Position numbers and translations under genes: made by a program
From: Verpa conica
Taxonomy: Eukaryota > Ascomycota > Pezizomycetes > Pezizales > Morchellaceae
Length of the DNA stretch: 64,000 nucleotides
NCBI GenBank assembly: GCA_033030425.1
Contig: JAUFSD010000005.1
Coordinates: 744,001-808,000, forward strand
Reading direction: 5' to 3'
In this document: piece after piece, positions 37,024 to 49,709 of the stretch
How positions within the stretch are numbered: the stretch's first letter is position 1
Layout: each line of letters opens with the position of its first letter
The notes under the pieces: generated by a model
Told to the model about the DNA's origin: nothing
The model's database searches: none
Seen by the model: only the letters and a program-made list of their open reading frames with translations

Positions 37024-37581
37024 GTATATGTTCTGGGCCGCTCGCTAATTTCGCGATTTCGCGAATGGACTGCCCTTTGTATATATTGATGACTCGCCCG
37101 GTCCATTCGCGAATGGCCTGGACTTACAGGGATCTTTAAAGGGATCTAAAGAAGATAATGGTAGACTCTCATCAGCCCTAATATAATAGCTTAAAGAAGA
37201 CACATTGTGCACCCAAATAAACACATAATAACTTAGAGCATTTATGTGGTTAATCTCTAGTATATAAATCCTATAATCTTAATTTAGGGGGGCAAGTTGA
37301 TCTTAATATTATAATACCAGATCCTAATTATTTTATTTGAGTTAGTATATACCTCTTTGCTAAGCATGAGAGGTAACTCCCAGTACATGGGTACCCATAG
37401 GGTGCCTAGCTATATTCTATGGCTGATGAGGGTCTAACATTTTTTTTAGGCCCCTTTAAAGATCCCTGTAAGTCCAGGCCATTCGTGAATGGACCGGGCG
37501 AGTCATCAATACATATAAAGGGCGAATGGCCCGGGTCAATTCGCGAAATCGTGAAATTCACGAGTGGTCCAGAACATATAC
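37024..37581. mobile_element. 558-bp element with about 130-bp terminal inverted repeats
   Basis: The left arm (37024-37155) and right arm (37441-37581) are inverted copies sharing GTATATGTTCTGG, ATTTCGCGAATxGAC, TGATGACTCGCCCGGTCCAT and GCCTGGACTTACAGGGATCT, with scattered mostly C/T and A/G differences. Inside each arm sits a small CG-containing palindrome (TTTCGCGATTTCGCGAA-like). The 285-bp centre is AT-rich and has no ORF. No target duplication is clear. A non-autonomous DNA transposon is inferred. Confidence 0.8.
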
Positions 37582-40500
37582 TTCTGAATAGGTATATATA
37601 GAACCCCAAGGATAAGAAGCTAGGGGCCTGGAAGCGAGGCTTCTGAAAGACAAAATTATATTGTGCTATCCCAAAAGACAACTTTCTGTTCATAATCTTA
37701 TGGGGTCTTAGAAAAATCTAATAACTATTGGCTAGTAAGAATTACTACTCACGTATTTGCGGGTTTCTAGGTTACTTTTAAGGGATCTCTAGACCAGCAA
37801 GACCCAGGCTATCTCAATTGGGTGTGAGGGCAAGTTTTCTATGTGAAAATCTCGCCTTAACTCTCCTTCCTCTTACCAATGAGATCTATAGCTATTCAGG
37901 AGTGTATTTACTTGTAAAAAGAACAGAGAATTTAATGTATCGGTTGGCTCATTGAGTTTTGGGACAAGTTTTTGTGCGGAGGGGGATTCTACCCTTTCGC
38001 CCTCGTAGTCATGGCGTACTGGTTTCTGCTGTCCACCGTACTCAGAGCTTATGGTGGCAGTAATTTGATTTTGCTATGAGGATCCTTGTGGGGAACGTGG
38101 TCTATTATAGATGTAGGGGTCAGTATTAGTTAAGTGCTAGCTAGTGATTTAGCCTAGCCTGACGTTCAATGTCTCCTGGTAAGGTTTGTCAAACTAGGGC
38201 CTAGAAAATGCATCGATTCTAATCTTGAGAATAGGTTACCTAGTATCTACCTCTTCTAACCATCTTACATAGGGCTCTCTTGGTGTTTTCGATATTCCTG
38301 GTGATCTCGCTTCGTCTTCCTCTAAGACTACATATAGGTATCAAGTAGGCCGGAATTGTGTTAGTGTGATCCGGCTGGTGTTAAGTATACATATATGTGA
38401 TATATATTGATAGCACGTATAATAAAAGTATGATCTGTCTGATAAGAGATTGTTTGTGCTATATATGGGCGGGTAATATATTGTTATTCCCTGGCCTTTT
38501 GCAGCTTCTCGGCCTTAACCTAGACTATATATTTCTACTGCCTGTGGCACTTTGCACGTAGGACTAGCTAGCTAGCCCAAACGTTACTGTATTAGTCGGT
38601 AGTAACTAGGTGATGTTCAAGGGAATAACATCCGAAGCGGCCTAGTGACACTCCCAGCCTAAGAAGGTGCTTGGCTATATATACCTAAGTGCCTGTCATA
38701 GAATTTTACTCTTGACTCGTCGTTTACATTATATTAGCGGTGGCGGCTGTGTATACACTTAGATACTGATTTTTATCTTCATACTCTCAGATTTCTTCAA
38801 GAGATTGACAGGATCGTTGTCGACTTATGGTGTATTAAGTCCTCCGTAAGAAACCCTGGCTAGTCCGATCTATGAGAAACGAAGAGTTATATTTACGATT
38901 ATGGGTACGGACGACGCCTGGTACATGAATAGCGCCTACCAACTCATAAACTGACTTAGAGAATCGAATCATTGAGGCCTTTGCTATAGTAGTATTGTAG
39001 GGGGACAAAAATAACCGCTGATTCGCATAGCGACCAAGCCGAGCGTTTCTATGACCCAACCATCCTCCCTCCTAAACAGAACACGCTTATTATTCGAGAT
39101 GTATAGATGACATAAGACTTGTTAGCTTGCTACTTCTCTATTTTGATTCTATATCCTTATCAATAGTTGTTGGTTAGTACTTATTTGGTCTCTTACTCCT
39201 CTGGACGTTGGTTACTATATAAATCCACGGTTATATTTGTCCCTCTACAATAGCTTGTCTGATCATTCGACTATGACCACTCCTGGCTGAATGGTTAGGC
39301 AGAGAGCAATAATAATCTCTGCTTAGGTTTGATAACAATATCTTGTTTTCTATTTTCTGTTTGTGGTGAGGTCACGTGCCTATCACTAGCACAGAGTGTG
39401 TTTAATGTGTTATAAATGTTCAAACTCTAAATGCATTCATTAGATATGTATCTATTGGCTGGTCGACTATGATAAGCTAATGGCTGTGATCAGGCGTCAT
39501 TAAAAGAGGCAGGTTTAAAATTTCTATGAATAGCTAGATTAGTTGGTAAATTAGGGATTTCCCGGGGCGATGAAGCTTAATAAAAGCCTAGGGCTTAAAT
39601 TGTTATGAGATTCGTCCAAATGTCGGTAAAAACTTTGACTCTGGGATTAAGATGAGATTGAATATATACACAAGATACGGCCGAGGGCCAGAGTAGCCTG
39701 CCCGAGTGACCATCATCGATAGTCATATTGGGATTAATTTTAAGAGATATGGCACCTAACTATAGTTTAAGCTCCCTTGATTAAGCAATGCCCCGCTGAT
39801 TGTATATCGGCCACTTGTATATAGAACTACATGGTCACCTTATACAATAGCACAGCGGTCATAAGTCTAACATCTTTCTGGTTCTCCCTAACCTATTATC
39901 AGCCATAGATGTTAGGTGGTATTTTGCCTAGGTAATCTTCATACCTTCGGTTTTTCAGATTGGTCTGCTAGAAGATCGCATATATAGTCTCCCACGGGAA
40001 ACAGCCAGAGCAATTAATAATGATCCAAAATTGCTGCCGATGTCACTAGCTATGTAGCAAAGCTTAGTCCTAGGTGATTTTATCTCTTTCTTGGTCCTCA
40101 GCCCTGCATGAGGGCCACGAGAATCTTCCCAACCGGTGGGTGGGGTTAACCATTCTTGATACCACTGGTCATGAGGAGCTTTATTTGGTGCTGAGTAGCT
40201 ATCTAGTGCTTGCAATCTATGAGGGATGGGAACCAGCATACTGGATAGCTAAACTTAGCAGCTACCAATTCATAGATAATATAAACCCCGCCAACCCCTG
40301 GCTAGAACCCCCGGAGACGGCATTAAATCTACTAGTCACTAGTGCCCCGAAGAGAAATGAGCCCTAGAAAGTGCTACAGCAAGTAAAGAGACAAGTATTG
40401 GATGTTAGAAAGATAAGATAGAACCTATATTTATATACGGGCTCCTACTGATATCACATATGTCCCATAACATGATATAGCTGCTGTATTATAAAATCCC

Positions 40501-43500
40501 AATCTCCGGCCGTAATATTATACAATTAGATTCTAAAATAATGTGAGTTAAAGATGTGCTAGGTTATGTCGGCTTTAGGAGTTTCTTGTGTTTAACCTAG
40601 CTAATTAAAAACTCTAGATGGATGTGATTGCCGTTTTATTGGGATACCATCTCGTAGAATACGTCTTGTCAGTCTAGCATAGTTTAGTATGGTTTGCAAT
40701 CAGAGTAGCCCGGTAGAAAGATCTTTCCTTGCGCGTAGCTAGTAGTGGAGCCCGAGTTTAGAGTTGAGGGTACAATACTACGCCAAGCGCCAAGCCCGGC
40801 CCTAAACCTACGAGCAGCGAGATACCTTAAACGTTTGCATGCGTAGAGAGTTTCATTGTTCTCGGGTTTATAATGTAAATAATATCAGTATAGAAGGGTT
40901 GGGATTGGGATAGAAGCACGAGATCATATGCTAGATGGCAATGTACAAACACACCAGCCTTAGAGATAGAGTAGGCCAATATCAAGGCGGTCATGTAATA
41001 CTATGGCCCTGATATCCACGAGTAAATTATGTCTGGTATATATATACTTGCCTCAAAGTAGTGTACCCTCAAGTAGATCTATTTACTACTTCAAAGGAAT
41101 CGTCGGGGTCAGACGTAGCTGACCCATCTATAGTTCGTCAAGTTACTTGTATGCGTGGAAGCGCATGGAGGATCGAGATTTCCTGATGTATGACTTTACA
41201 CTAGTTATTTTTTGACTTTTCCTCGGAAGGTCTCACGATATGCTTAAGACTACACTTCCATGTGGGGTCTGTTAATAATACTCAAGATCAATTGCTCAAG
41301 TTGTACGCACGTAACATAAGAATGACCCAACAGATTTAGGTTAGGGCTGATGCCCAGGCCAACAGAAAGCTCAGTCAGAATTCAATCGCTTTCGTAGACG
41401 GTCTTAGTATAAATATTTCCTCAAATGTGACCTTTGGTAGCTCTACAGTCTCGGCTACAGCAAAGTGGGTCAAGCTCTACAGATCATATGTAGAGGAGTT
41501 GCAAAATTGGCCCCCAAAACAGTAGCCACCCAAAAATGACTTATAATTTAGCCATTTCAACAGATCTTGGGTTATATTTTGGATTATCAAAGCATTGGGG
41601 ACTAATTTAAGATATGTCCCCTGAGAGTTTGTTTTCAGGGGGTTCTTATGTTAAGATATGCGTAACTAGGGCAGTCACTTGATCCGCGGAAGAATGACTC
41701 ACTAAAAACTGACTCAGTGGTGGCTGAATATAGGTCCTGAACGTTTTTAGGGTACTAGGGAATTAACTTATGACGTAGCTCATGTAAATAGACCTTAAGA
41801 CCAACAATACAGCTACGGTTCTTTTCAAGGTCAAAAAGTCTGTCCCCTACCACAGGGAGCTTATCAACAACCGATTCTCTCTACCCGGTTCGTCTTTAGT
41901 TGAGCTGTATCAAACCGGTTCCTCAGATCATTAGTTTTGATTTTATGGGGCCCCGCTTTACAGGTTGGCCCGGCATATATAGGGTTACCAGCTGTTTAGT
42001 CTCGCGGGAAATCCTGGTAGAAAGTCGTGTTATTCTATAATCAATACTCGAGAACACTGTTTAGCCTAGTGAATACATTGACTAGAATATAATTTCTTCG
42101 TCGCATTACTCAACCACAGTCAATACTACAGCAGTACATCTAGAAACAAAGTGTTTATGTGCTTCGGAATACGTGGGGAACTTGTGACTGGCGCGGAGAG
42201 TTGAGCGCAACTAGAGTACCTATTACTGTGGAGATAATTGAGTGATTCGATTCTACATGCTGAATCTGTTTTTATAATCCGAAGTTTGCGCACCCCAGGA
42301 GTGCTCCACTGCTATTCCCTACTATGTCATTTAAAGTGCATTTTAGAAGGAGAATACCTTGAGCAATTGTGAATTAATTCTAGGCCACTTCAATGGTAAG
42401 TCTCCAGAATTCTTCCTACGACGTGGTAGGTTAAAGCTATTATATGGTTTCTAGAGCTATAAACCGAGTATGTATCAGAAATTCTGCTGCTTTTTGAAGC
42501 TTATCCGTTAACTGTAACTCAAGTCCCAAAGGTGAGAGATGTGTATTTAAGGTGTGGTCGGCAAAACGTTAACAAAGTCTTCAAGATGGGTGTACCTAAC
42601 AGAGAACTAAGTTTTGTTCTGCGCAGGTATTTTTGGTTCTGATAACACACAGAGTTCCAATGATATTAATACCATCCTATCAGCTGACATCTCTTGAAGT
42701 CTTGAAAGTTTGATGTGGATCACAGCCTGTTGCTCACAGCAAGCTGACCTCACTAGCTTACGGCCCCCAACTCACATAAAGCGTAATACTACAAGAAGTA
42801 CCAGATCCTACCTTCCTTGACTTACATTAGTCGCTAGAGTGTAGTATGGAGCACTCGAAACCGAAGTTTTGTAAATAGTGCCACCACGGAAGAGGAGGGA
42901 GAGAAGGGGGTGGTTCAGTGCCCTGTATCCTGTAGCTGGGTGACAGAAGAGAGTGAGGAAACTACTATATGGGCTAAATGATTAGACCACCTGAACATAT
43001 TAGTCGCCACTCCTTTTTCATGACCGGAGAAGCTATATCGTGGTTCCCAGGATCAGTCATCTTACCAAGCCGAGTCTTGATGCTGCCGGCACGTATGTAT
43101 ATCTTAAACAGGTATAAGCCAACTCGCTGTGCCCTAGGGAAAGCGCAGTCATCAACTCTCAGAATTATGTTGGCAAGGTCTCTAGCTCCTAGCGGCAGTT
43201 CTAAAGACCTGCCATTAACCCCTCATTCTTTATGTAGGATGATGTGGATAGCAGGGCTGATGAGTTGCATAGAAGCTCAAATCAAATCGTGGAGCGGCTC
43301 AGGCTCATGAGACTCTGGCCTAGGGTAATTTTTCTTTCTAGAGCTTCTATAGGCTGTAGGTATTCATGCGAGAGTCCAGGTCGATTGTGGGGATCATTGG
43401 GGGTAGGTCTATGTTGGTTGGTCTTTGGGGGGACAGATTTGTGTAAGAAATGCCGCAGGGATCTCCATTAAATTTTAGGTGTTGACAGCGCCGAAACGGC

Positions 43501-43839
43501 AAACCCGAGCCCTCACACGTTCCTAGCCCACGCCCGTCCCTCTATTTCTTCTTCATCTGTCTGTCATTCTCGCCCGCCCGCGCCAACCGCCAACACTGTT
43601 TCATCGTGTCTTTATAAATTCGCTGTGGTTCTGGTTTTATGCCTCTGTAAGTAAATAGCCCCTTTATTCTGGAGATAAGGGATTCTGGTACCTTCTTGGC
43701 TACCCCCCACCACTGGCCCTGAGGATCTAAACTACTTGTCAAACCTCTTTCATCGCGTACCCTTCTGACCTGTTTTTTACAGACCCCTTGTCGCTCAACA
43801 CCATAGGTCTCGCTTGATCTACCCTGGTCGATTCTCAGA

Positions 43840-46338
43840 ATGTCGCCTGGAGAGAGTGTTCGGTCGAAGTTCACAGGCAATACCTGTTTCTATGTCCACA
43901 ATGCGCGTTTCCGGAATAGAATTTTCTTGAATCGCAACTTTGAAACAGTCCTACGCGAGAATGAGGCAGCCCAGGCTCGTGGCGGGAACCCAGCACCAAG
44001 TGTACCAGGCAACTCAACACCACCGACTACAGACGCAGACGCTCGAATAAGCAACGGGTTCAGAGTGCGTCCAAGAATGCGGATTAACCAGATAATCAGT
44101 AAACTACGGCCCCCAATCCCAACCGGTAGAGATGAGCCTGTGTTGAAGATCGAGGTTAAAGCGCTGAAACGGAAACGCTTATTCAAACCAAGGTCGAATG
44201 GTGAGGATCCCAGTACAATATTATTATTATTCAACGATTTATTGCTCATATTTCCTCCGTTTTAGGAGAGAATCCGGTGACTAATGGGAATGAGGTCCAT
44301 CGAAACTATCGGGCAAGTGGGGCAGATGGGTCTATATCCTTCCGCTGCAAATGCGAGCTTACAATCTACGAGAGACTGGAGAATCAAACATTAGTGCATA
44401 AGACGTCGTCTACACGTACAACCAGAAGCAGAAGCAAGGAAGGTTTAGACAGAAATGAGCTCTATCGATCTAGCGAGATTTGCACCGTCACTTACGATTC
44501 GGATGAATCTGCGACCGTAGAGATGGACGATCATTTCTATATTAAAGCTAGCAAGCTCTTTGTACTAACAAATCGAGGCCCTATTAAAAGCTTTGGGCTG
44601 GCTGAGAGCTATACTGCGCAAATTGTTTTGCAAGCGATAGACATTGATGGGCATTGGCCACCATTGCTCGCTGGAGAACGGCCGCAAGGCGGCCAGAGAT
44701 GGAATGATCCATTTTCTGTTGGTTTGTATTGCCTGTTTGATTCTTTGCCGATATGCCCACCCACTGCGCAGCACGAGTTATTTGTGAAGACCGACTCTAG
44801 TAGTGAAGAAAGGGCAGATCTCAGCCTTGAGGTAGACAGTGGGTGGAGCGATACAGCAACGATATCACGATCACAACGTGGCGGGCTTGGTCGCCCGTTA
44901 GTGAGATTTCCGACGCCAACCTCAGATAGAGAGCGGTTTTCGTTTTCTGGACATACTGTTTTAACTATCTACTTCTTTTTGGCCCCAGTAGATGATAAGG
45001 AACTGCAAAATTACTACGGAGCCCCGAATACTAGAAATCAACATTTGTTCTCAGTTCCTGGGTATACCTGTCCCTTTTGCGACGGCAGGGAATTTCAAAA
45101 TTTGACCTTTTTGCATTTGCATCTGATCACTGCCCACGATTTATTTCACTTTAGAGTCAAGCAGAGAAAACCGACAAATGGTCTTCGAAGCAACGATGCA
45201 CATTGGGACAGTTTGGTTGAGGTTCATGTAGATCTCTCTAAGGAACAGATTACCGGCAGAGCTAGCGATCACGTTCCTGATCATAGAACATTTCGGTGGC
45301 AGAAACCAGTCAAAAGGTTCGATGTCTCCACTCTATTGAAGGGTGACTGGAGTTGGCTTAATGAGAAGAAGAGCACAACGATGGCTGGGAATTACCGACG
45401 AGAGCCTTCACAGCTCAATAGTACAAGCATAATTGTCCCTAAAAAGATTAACCTGAATGACGTCAAGCCATTACCAAAGAGAAAGAGGCGGAAGTACACA
45501 GTACCACAAGCTAGGAATGGTGTGACAGGTCTTGTTTTTGTTCGGAACAGATCCAAAAGATTTGTACATCCTAACGAGGAGCTCAGTGAGAGTGACGATG
45601 AAGTTGATGAAGATTGGCTAAAAATGAAGCATGAAGAGGCAAGTACTACACAATTCATTATAGACTTCATACACATTTCGGGGGAGATGGCTAATTATTC
45701 TTTAGACTGTTCATGATTTCACAGATGTAGCAAGAAATGAACGGAGCTTCATGGTTCTATGGGATAGGCATCTCTTTGAGGAGCGGTAAGATATATAAGA
45801 CATCCTTCAATTGATTCATTCAGTGTAGCAAGTTTCAGTGCTGATTAGTAGCGCCTTTTCCAAATCATAGCCCGACAGGCTACGTTCACATACCCCAGGT
45901 TTTAGTTCGCTTTGCCCGAGCAAAGGCTGAGTTTCTCAGAAGCTCAAGTCTTCTCGTCGAATTTTGGAAGCACTGTCTGAATCTCGTTCAGTATGGCATT
46001 ATAGACGCAGAATGCTTGAAAGTATGCATGGGTATCGTGAAAGGCAATGAATGGTCTTCGGCTGGTAAATCTGAGCTTGGAATTGGCCTTGCTGGACCTA
46101 TTGCGTTGGACAGTCGCCCAAGCCGCCCATCATCACTAGTGGGTGCAAATCAGATGGATGTAGATGAAAAAGACGATCACAAGAAACTTACAATCCGAGG
46201 CTCTCGAAAGGTTGAAGGCCGTGATTCTGGATTTTGCACTTGTGGTATGCCATTTGACAAACCTCAAATGGTACTGTGTGTTGGTTTGGTAAGCACAAAA
46301 CGACTTCTCTTTTTTCTCCATACCTACAGTTCCGGTGA
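43840..46338 (+). CDS. SUZ12: Polycomb repressive complex 2 subunit SUZ12 (VEFS-box)
   Basis: Scaffold subunit of PRC2, needed for H3K27 methylation and facultative heterochromatin. Model join(43840..44200,44266..45642,45725..45785,45871..46288,46330..46338), about 741 aa. The N-terminus has the FLNRNFETVLREN segment. A C2H2 zinc finger (CPFCDGREFQ from Cys389, then HLHLITAHDLFHF) is followed by a basic stretch. The VEFS box is spread over exons 3-4: SFMVLWDRHLFEER, PTGYVHIPQVLVRFARAKAE and LVEFWKHCLNLVQYGIIDAE. A CTCGMPFDKPQMVLCVG motif near the end looks like the first half of a PHD-type zinc knuckle. The 3' end is uncertain: the simplest splice stops at 46338, while another frame continues RHCNGAEWMRRS. 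The start could also lie upstream. Confidence 0.88.
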
Positions 46339-47695
46339 GACATTGCAATGGTGCAGAGTGGATGCGTAGATCGATCATGGCCAAAAAAACAAAAAACAAA
46401 AAAACAAGAACTTTTGAACTTCCGATACGGAAAGACAAAGCCTATTTTAATCCCCATGGCATTCCCTAGGCCCATATCTCATTATCTATAATTAAAGAGT
46501 TCTCTCTCTCTAACTAGGCTGTGGTGTTCTTCTATCACCAACCCCAGCGCAGCTCTAGTCTAGATGTAGTATTGCGTTGCTAACTGTATGTATAGACCTG
46601 CCAAAGGCGGTGGTTTCACAGGTCCTGCTTTAACCTGGAGAAATTATTAGATGGATGGATATGTCCCACCTGCGCTCAACTTGACGTTAATAGGCCCCAG
46701 CAACCCCGAAGGAGACACCTGGGTACTGGTCAAGGCACCGTTGATGTTATAGAAGCCCCTAGTAGGAGAGCTACATGAAGTCATGATCACTGGTGGCAGT
46801 TAGACTACCACCACAGAGAAATCAGGGACCATACCCCCTAGAGCTATTAATGTTGTAATGATTTATCCCCCCCCCCCCCCATTTCCTAGGTTTGAAGACT
46901 CGTGTTTCTGTAAAACATTTTTATACCACTTTGTAACGTATATCTTTCCTTATCTCATACAAGGATCCCCATAACTCTAATAGTGAGTCCCCTTGCTCCT
47001 ACCCATTAGTCCGGGTAGATTGTAAATCTTCTACTATTGTTCTTTCAACTTAGGGCCTCTGTTATCCTCTTCAGCGTTTTAGGCAGCCTTGCCTTCTTCG
47101 ATATACCTATACCAATGAATCTTTCCTTTCTTTTCCTATTTATTGTTATTTCTTAGGGCGCTTCTACGGGTTTTAGTGGGTCTAGCTGGGTTTTGATACC
47201 TGTCTTGTGGAAAATCTGATACTCAAGCGCTTATCCGCTTACCAACAAATCGGGCTAAAGACTAGACTAGAGTAGCCGTTCATAAATTAATTATGATAGG
47301 TGGTTCCTAACATCAGCTAACATGTTCTTATATCCGGGTACTTAATCCTGTTGATAGGCTATATATATAGGTAAGGTTAGGGTAGGTTTATAAAGTGAGT
47401 GCATACATAAATCCTCAAATTATAAAGTATTTTGTAGGTCTCCAAGAGAACAAGACGCTATGTGAATATAAGTCCTGCAGAGCAGACCCTATCAGCAAAA
47501 CTTTGGCTTATTACAGGTTCAAAATTGGTCTATACAATGGTGGATACTCCACGGTAACCATTGACTTGAGCCGAGGCTTATGGGCCAGCCTAGTCCAGTC
47601 ACTTAAATATATAAGGTCCGGCAAGTCTGAAACTGATTTTATGTCCCCTCTCAATTTGTATCACTTGTCTAGCTTTCCATAATTGTATTTTGACC

Positions 47696-48003
47696 AGGGG
47701 TTGGTTTGGGCCGGGCCGAACCGCTCTTCTAATTGTCCAGTCCAGTCACCTGCTCTTTATGTGGTCCGGTCCAGTCTGGTGGGCGAAGACTTTTTGTAGG
47801 ATGAGAGATAATATCTGTGTATTCTAATCGTTAATATCTATACTAGTTGATCTACTTTACTCCTACATGTGTATTGGATATATAATAATTGGGCTATCCA
47901 ACATATGTTCCAGACCGGTCTAATCCTAAGTGGTCCAGTCAGGTCCGGTGAGTGCTGAACGTTGGACCGGGCCGGACCAAATCAATCCTCGATTTTGACC
48001 CCT
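47696..48003. mobile_element. MITE-like element with GC-rich inverted ends
   Basis: Left end AGGGGTTGGTTTGGGCCGGG and right end GGACCGGGCCGGACCAAATC...ACCCCT are imperfect inverted repeats. The interior holds further GGTCCGGTCCAGT-type units (47762, 47931-47950) in an otherwise AT-rich background. The GC-rich, proline-box-like ends resemble small DNA transposons common in fungal genomes. No target duplication is recognised. Confidence 0.6.
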
Positions 48004-48718
48004 AATGTCGATACTTATATTCATAATATATGATATACGTACAATTTGACAGAGAAAGTCACTATACAAACAATACAAAGATGATCAGAGTCTAAAATAC
48101 GATGAGAATTGATAAATTCCTACTCATAAGCTCATGAGATTAGTAGACTAGCTTAATATTCTACTAAACGGCCCGGTTACCAGCTAGTCAGGGCTAAAGT
48201 CCCTGATAATCCAGCCGGTCTTGCTACAGGCTTTTTTTGACCGACTAAGTCAGTCTCTATTAAATGATAGCCCTCGTAAGACTAGTCGCTATAGGATTAC
48301 CTATTGCGATTTAACGTAGGATGATAGCCCCGGTAAATTGTATCAGGGTGTGATAGGAAGCCCTGTAGATCCATCCCTAGGGCTTTTGGCAAGTCCTAGT
48401 TGGCTAATATCACCTCAACAATGCTATATAGCTTCGGTTTACAAATTTTTGTCTTATAAATAGCCTTTAACGCTATTCGTAGTGGTATGTACATATATAC
48501 GATAGCTAAGAATAGTGCCTTCAGCTGTGTTTAACAGGTTCTAGAAGCCTCCCTCTTTCCCAACGCAAAGGGGCTACTTAGAGCTCAGCAAAAAAACATC
48601 AGGTAATTACGTGTGAGGCTCTGTTGTGCTGGTGTGAGGATGCGACAAAAGGGTTCCTTGCCTCGGGTGGTCTCTCCCTAGTTAGTTGAGAGATCAAGCC
48701 ACAGAGCACTGCCGTGGG

Positions 48719-48797
48719 CACTAACAACCGGTAGCACCTAGACCTTTAGGCCAAAGGTATTGCAAATATCATTGGCTACCGGTTACTCCTGTTAGTG
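48719..48797. repeat. 79-bp imperfect foldback
   Basis: CACTAACAACCGGTAGC pairs with GCTACCGGTTACTCCTGTTAGTG; the right arm has a 6-base insertion. Loop about 40 bases. Confidence 0.65.
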
Positions 48798-49540
48798 GGA
48801 ACAAACAGCAGTATCTAAACTCTTAGAGCCCTTCCCCAACAAGATTATCCCAAGAAACCAAACATTCACCACACATTAAATTACTTCATTGATCTGTGCT
48901 TTGGCATATTTATTTATCCTACTTTAGTTTACTTCGAGAACTTGTTAGGCATGGTTGTAATTTTACTTACACTCTCTGAAAGAAGGAATAGGTCGATAAG
49001 CTCTTTCACCTGTAATCCTCCGAGATAGATATAGATTTTGCTAAAGATAGTTGAGATTTTCAATATATGTGATGCTTATTCAGGATAAAAGAATTCAGTA
49101 AATATTTAGAGTGGGTTATCTTTATTCAGCTACACGAAGAATCTTCACGCCTGAGACAAGCCTGGTTTGACTTATAGGTCTATCGCCAGCCCTCGGAAAG
49201 ACTTCCTTCTCTGCGTGACTACAACTAGAATTATGATATATGTTGTACAACCTGCAGAGATAAACTGTATAAGTATATATATTTACATAAGCTCTCTATA
49301 TCCTAGTACAAGCACCGAACTGAATGCTCATTCCCAGCCAACCGCCTATTCTGATCAGCTAACAGCCATTATTTAAAAGATCTACTCTTGCAAACTCATA
49401 TATTCGGCCGCAGTCTGTAGGTCTTGGTGAAGGATTTCTCGTACAAGACTTGGGGTAATCACTATCCATTTCTATACTCTAATCCGCCAACCAAAATGCG
49501 AAGGTAAAATCGATAAAAGTAAAACACGGCAAAATTTTTT

Positions 49541-49621
49541 TGAATAGAGTGAGGATCGAACTCACGCGGGTTGCCCCACTAGCACCTGAAGCTAGCGCCA
49601 TAACCACTCGGCCATCTATCC
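49541..49621 (-). tRNA. tRNA-Leu (anticodon CAG)
   Basis: The minus strand folds as a class II tRNA. Acceptor stem GGATAGA pairs with TCTATTC (one G-U); D-arm GCCGAGTGGTTATGGC; anticodon stem CTAGC/GCTAG with loop TTCAGGT, giving anticodon CAG; long variable arm with GGG/CCC; T-arm GTGAG-TTCGATC-CTCAC; discriminator A. There is no intron. A T-run follows on the minus strand (about 49531-49534), suitable as a Pol III stop. It would read CUG as leucine. Confidence 0.93.
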
Positions 49622-49709
49622 AGATAACGATTTTATTCATACATGTATCAATAACGAAGCTCAGTTCTTGTCAAGAATTCTTATTTTACAGATATTCAAC
49701 CAATTATCA

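Larger units (their letters stand above)
31281..43839. other. 12.5-kb gene desert, AT-rich, with foldback elements
   Basis: No gene is supported on either strand. Every open frame is short and without motif. Features found are a 63-bp palindrome (32201-32263), C-run repeats near 33143-33170, a tandemly repeated TACAAAGCCTGTTC block (36299 and 36359) and a 558-bp element with long TIRs (37024-37581). CTAG and TATA are frequent throughout. Fragments at 42978-43310 and 43230-43320 have protein-like stretches but no continuous model. Probably decayed transposon sequence. Confidence 0.6.
46339..49540. other. Intergenic, repeat-bearing, no gene seen
   Basis: Contains a C14 homopolymer (46867-46880), a 308-bp element with GC-rich inverted ends (47696-48003) and a 79-bp foldback (48719-48797). 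No protein-coding frame has support. Confidence 0.5.

Noticed and set aside
39955..40367. Opposing ORFs of 94 and 97 codons in the desert
   Set aside because: They overlap each other on opposite strands and match no family.
42978..43471. ORFs with protein-like fragments upstream of SUZ12
   Set aside because: No start, splice chain or family could be built; kept only as a possible relic.
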